Assembly: GCF_008369295.1 (NCBI RefSeq)
Contig: NZ_VOBG01000002.1
Span: 354,334-418,333 of the forward strand
DNA from: Pseudomonas sp. ANT_H4
GTDB lineage: Bacteria; Pseudomonadota; Gammaproteobacteria; Pseudomonadales; Pseudomonadaceae
DNA: 64,000 nucleotides
Direction of reading: 5' to 3'
A program made the position numbers and the translations under genes. Shown piece by piece: positions 61,053 through 64,000 of the stretch (positions are counted from its first letter, which is position 1; each line of letters starts with the position of its first letter). A model generated the notes under the pieces. The model was not told the origin of the DNA. It did no database searches and saw nothing but the letters and a program-made list of their open reading frames with translations.

Positions 61053-61961
61053 GTGCGCCAGCATTATCTAGCCCTGCTCAGTGTGTTCGCCAGCTTGCCC
61101 GCGATGGCCCTCACGTTCCAGACCCGTCTGGAGAATATTGAGTGGAAGGTAGAAGGCGACAAATTCGAGTGTCGCTTGAGCCAGTCGATCAGCGATTTTG
61201 GTTCTGGCGAGTTCGTGCGCCGTGCGGGCGAGCAGGCAACATTTCGCCTGAAAGCCTATAACGGCTCCCTGGGCGCAGGTTCCGCGACACTATTAGCGGC
61301 AGCAGCGCCGTGGCAGCCGGGGCGCGGTGATATCAATCTGGGAGCAGTGCGTGCCGGTAGCGGTGATGTGCTGTTCAACAGCTCCCAAGCCCAGGCCGGG
61401 CGTTTGTTCAATGGCTTGCTCGATGGCCGCAGCCCGACGGTACGCCACTACGGCCGCGATGGGGGTTACTCCGAAATACGTCTATTGCCGGTGAAGTTCA
61501 ACAAAGCCTACAGCGACTACCAGTTGTGTACCGCGAAACTGCTGCCGATGAATTTCGAGCAGGTCAAACAGGCCGAGGTAGGTTTTCCCGGTGGTGGCAT
61601 CGATCTGGACGCCGCTGCCAAGGCCAAGCTGTTGGTGATGCTGGAATTCATCAAGGCCGATCCGACCGTCAATCATATCGAGTTGGACGGCCACTCGGAC
61701 AACAGCGGCAATCGCCTGACCAATCGTGACCTTTCAAGGCGTCGCGGCCTGGCGGTGATGGACTTTCTCAAGGCCAACGGTATCCCTGAATCGCAGATTG
61801 TCCTGCGTTTTCACGGTGAACGTTACCCGCTGGCACCGAACACCAATCCAGGCAACCGGGCGAAGAATCGCCGGGTCAATATTCATCTGGAGCGGGTGCC
61901 GGCTCCCGAGAAGCCGACGCCCCAGGCGAAGGCCCCGAGTAGCGCCGCCACCACCTCCTGA
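61053..61961 (+). CDS. motY: sodium-type flagellar motor T-ring protein MotY-like (OmpA-family C-terminus)
   Basis: A periplasmic motor or cell-envelope protein, about 302 residues. A signal peptide (YLALLSVFASLPAMA) is followed by the MotY N-domain (FQTRLENIEWKVEGDKFECR, SGEFVRRAGEQATFRL) and a peptidoglycan-binding OmpA domain (HIELDGHSDNSGNRLTNRDL, then SRRRGLAVMDFLKANG and NRAKNRRVNIHLE). In P. aeruginosa the counterpart is PA3526, needed for motility. GTG at 61053 is preferred because GGAG sits 6 bases upstream; an ATG at 61041 is in frame but overlaps that site. Confidence 0.9.
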   Translation: MRQHYLALLSVFASLPAMALTFQTRLENIEWKVEGDKFECRLSQSISDFGSGEFVRRAGEQATFRLKAYNGSLGAGSATLLAAAAPWQPGRGDINLGAVRAGSGDVLFNSSQAQAGRLFNGLLDGRSPTVRHYGRDGGYSEIRLLPVKFNKAYSDYQLCTAKLLPMNFEQVKQAEVGFPGGGIDLDAAAKAKLLVMLEFIKADPTVNHIELDGHSDNSGNRLTNRDLSRRRGLAVMDFLKANGIPESQIVLRFHGERYPLAPNTNPGNRAKNRRVNIHLERVPAPEKPTPQAKAPSSAATTS

Positions 61962-62089
61962 GGTGCGGCTATTAGTCGCTCGCCCGACAGAATCTGTCGC
62001 TTTATCTTCATTTGCTGTCGCGCCCCTGTAAATTCACGGTTTTGATCGGTAGAATCGACGCCTTTCCGTAAAACCCGTGGAGTGATGGC

Positions 62090-63307
<1,218 letters not shown>

Positions 63308-63937
63308 AATATTTGAGCTGTTGTGAAAAGGTCCCTTGTTTAAGGGGCCTTTTTTTTACTGAAAATTATTGGGAGTCTGAACTTTGTTTATCGTGTTTTA
63401 TTGATAGAGAGGAGCCAGTGCGTCGCATCGGTTTTATTTTTAAATACTGGTTTGGCAACTCTGTCTATGTGTCGCTACGTTTAGTTCGCCTGGCTTGCTG
63501 TAGGAAATATTGAGGTATTGAAGTTTAGATGTCTTCTTCATGATGTCGGAAAAATTAATAGGTGTGTGGTATTGGCTTATACGTCAGATCTACAGGGGTA
63601 TTAACGGCTAACTTCTCTTGAGAGCATTTGCAACGTTAATGCTCTGCGCGTCAGCAGCGTAAGGTTAAAGGCAAGCAAGGGGCATTGCCTGGAACTCGTG
63701 TGCGGTATGGTTACGCTGAACCCCTTTGCGTAGGAGTATTTCACTCAAAATATGTTTGCCTACGGAATGTTCTGAAAGGCCAAATAACATGCGATACACC
63801 CTTGCTGACGTTTTTTTGTAGGCTAAATCCTATCTCCTTGTGGGGTGGGTCTCTGATTGCTGTTGCTTGGGGGTGAACGAGCCCCATGAAAGACAGGACA
63901 CCGTTTCCCCCTTACGATAAGGGATAGGCAAACGGTT
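63308..63937. other. AT-richer region after argG leading to an IS element
   Basis: Holds the argG terminator (63326-63356), a possible very short reading frame (GTG 63418 to TGA 63513, 31 codons, VRRIGFIFKYWFGNSVYVSL at its start, with GAGAGGAG just before), and the left end of an insertion sequence from about 63874. Codon use in the segment does not look like the surrounding genes and no known family is seen. The short frame is unlikely to be a gene. Confidence 0.45.
63326..63356 (+). terminator. rho-independent terminator of argG
   Basis: AAAAGGTCCCTT and AAGGGGCCTTTTTTTT form an imperfect stem with a 4-base loop and a long T run, just past the argG stop. Confidence 0.85.
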
Positions 63938-64000
63938 ATGTTTATGACTAATAGCAACGATAAGAGTGGTGAGCTTTTGGGTCAGGAGCGGCGGCGCCGC
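63874..64000 (+). mobile_element. IS3-family (IS2-like) insertion sequence, left end (cut by window edge)
   Basis: The terminal sequence TGAACGAGCCCCATGAAAGA, followed by CAGGACACCGTTTCC, resembles IS2-type ends (GCCCC then a GACA-type run), and an IS3-type transposase start follows 64 bases in. The rest lies beyond the right edge. The exact left boundary is inferred. Confidence 0.6.
63938..64000 (+). CDS. IS3/IS2-type transposase OrfA, N-terminal fragment (cut by window edge)
   Basis: Only 21 codons are visible, reading MFMTNSNDKSGELLGQERRR. The NDKSGELLGQERRRR start is shared by pseudomonad IS2-type OrfA proteins as I remember them; the helix-turn-helix would follow outside the window. The start is ATG at 63938 or 63944. 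Partial at the right edge, so integrity cannot be judged. Confidence 0.6.
   Translation, partial: MFMTNSNDKSGELLGQERRRR

Overview
The window reads as chromosome of a fluorescent-group Pseudomonas. Pointers are the gene content (gcd, aatJQMP-aauSR, glpFKRD, argF, bfd/bfr, rnt-pyrC-motY-argG in an order I remember from P. aeruginosa PAO1), pseudomonad regulatory motifs (AauR TTCGG-N4-CCGAA, sigma-54 -24/-12 elements, Zur and Fur boxes, Crc/Hfq A-rich motifs) and several families of REP palindromes, including a REP-associated transposase. I see no tRNA, rRNA, CRISPR array or prophage. One insertion sequence starts at the right edge.

Left third (1-24 kb): a truncated gcd; a ZnuD-like zinc receptor with a Zur box; two small genes; a YqjH/YqjI-like ferric-chelate reductase and PadR repressor pair; an unusual class A penicillin-binding protein; a RAYT transposase between two direct REPIN copies; an amino-acid permease with a structured leader; opgC; an ABM monooxygenase; an FMN glutamate-synthase-like membrane enzyme; and a signalling locus. 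The signalling locus has a four-gene strand (receiver-GGDEF-EAL, di-haem peroxidase, DAHL-type kinase, receiver-kinase) and a divergent receiver-HD-GYP whose HD dyad reads YN.

Middle (24-46 kb): nudix, LysE exporter and GNAT genes; metR; a hydrolase; a DsbA-like protein; a coupled arginase-fold plus paired half-size transporter operon; a mipA-like gene; and a compact operon (HAD phosphatase, class III aminotransferase, esterase, acyltransferase, sensor kinase, sigma-54 activator). That last operon has its own sigma-54 promoter and an upstream palindrome, so it looks self-regulated, and I do not recognise its pathway. Then come glpM, the aauSR acidic amino-acid two-component system and its target ABC transporter aatJQMP.

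Right third (46-64 kb): glycerol catabolism (glpF-glpK-glpR-glpD, all minus strand, with GlpR-like operators and a Crc/Hfq motif); ybaK; an orphan ABC ATPase overlapping argF; a molybdopterin oxidoreductase; grxD; bacterioferritin and its ferredoxin; a 2-Cys peroxiredoxin; rnt-pyrC; motY; argG. The segment after argG is relatively AT-rich, has no convincing gene, and ends in the left end of an IS3-family element.

The parts most worth a second look are the sigma-54 amine/phosphate operon, the arginase-transporter operon, the peroxidase/c-di-GMP locus, the ferroxidase-defective bacterioferritin, the permease leader, and the ways REP elements have shaped genes (RAYT flanks, an esterase C-terminus, a LuxR remnant).
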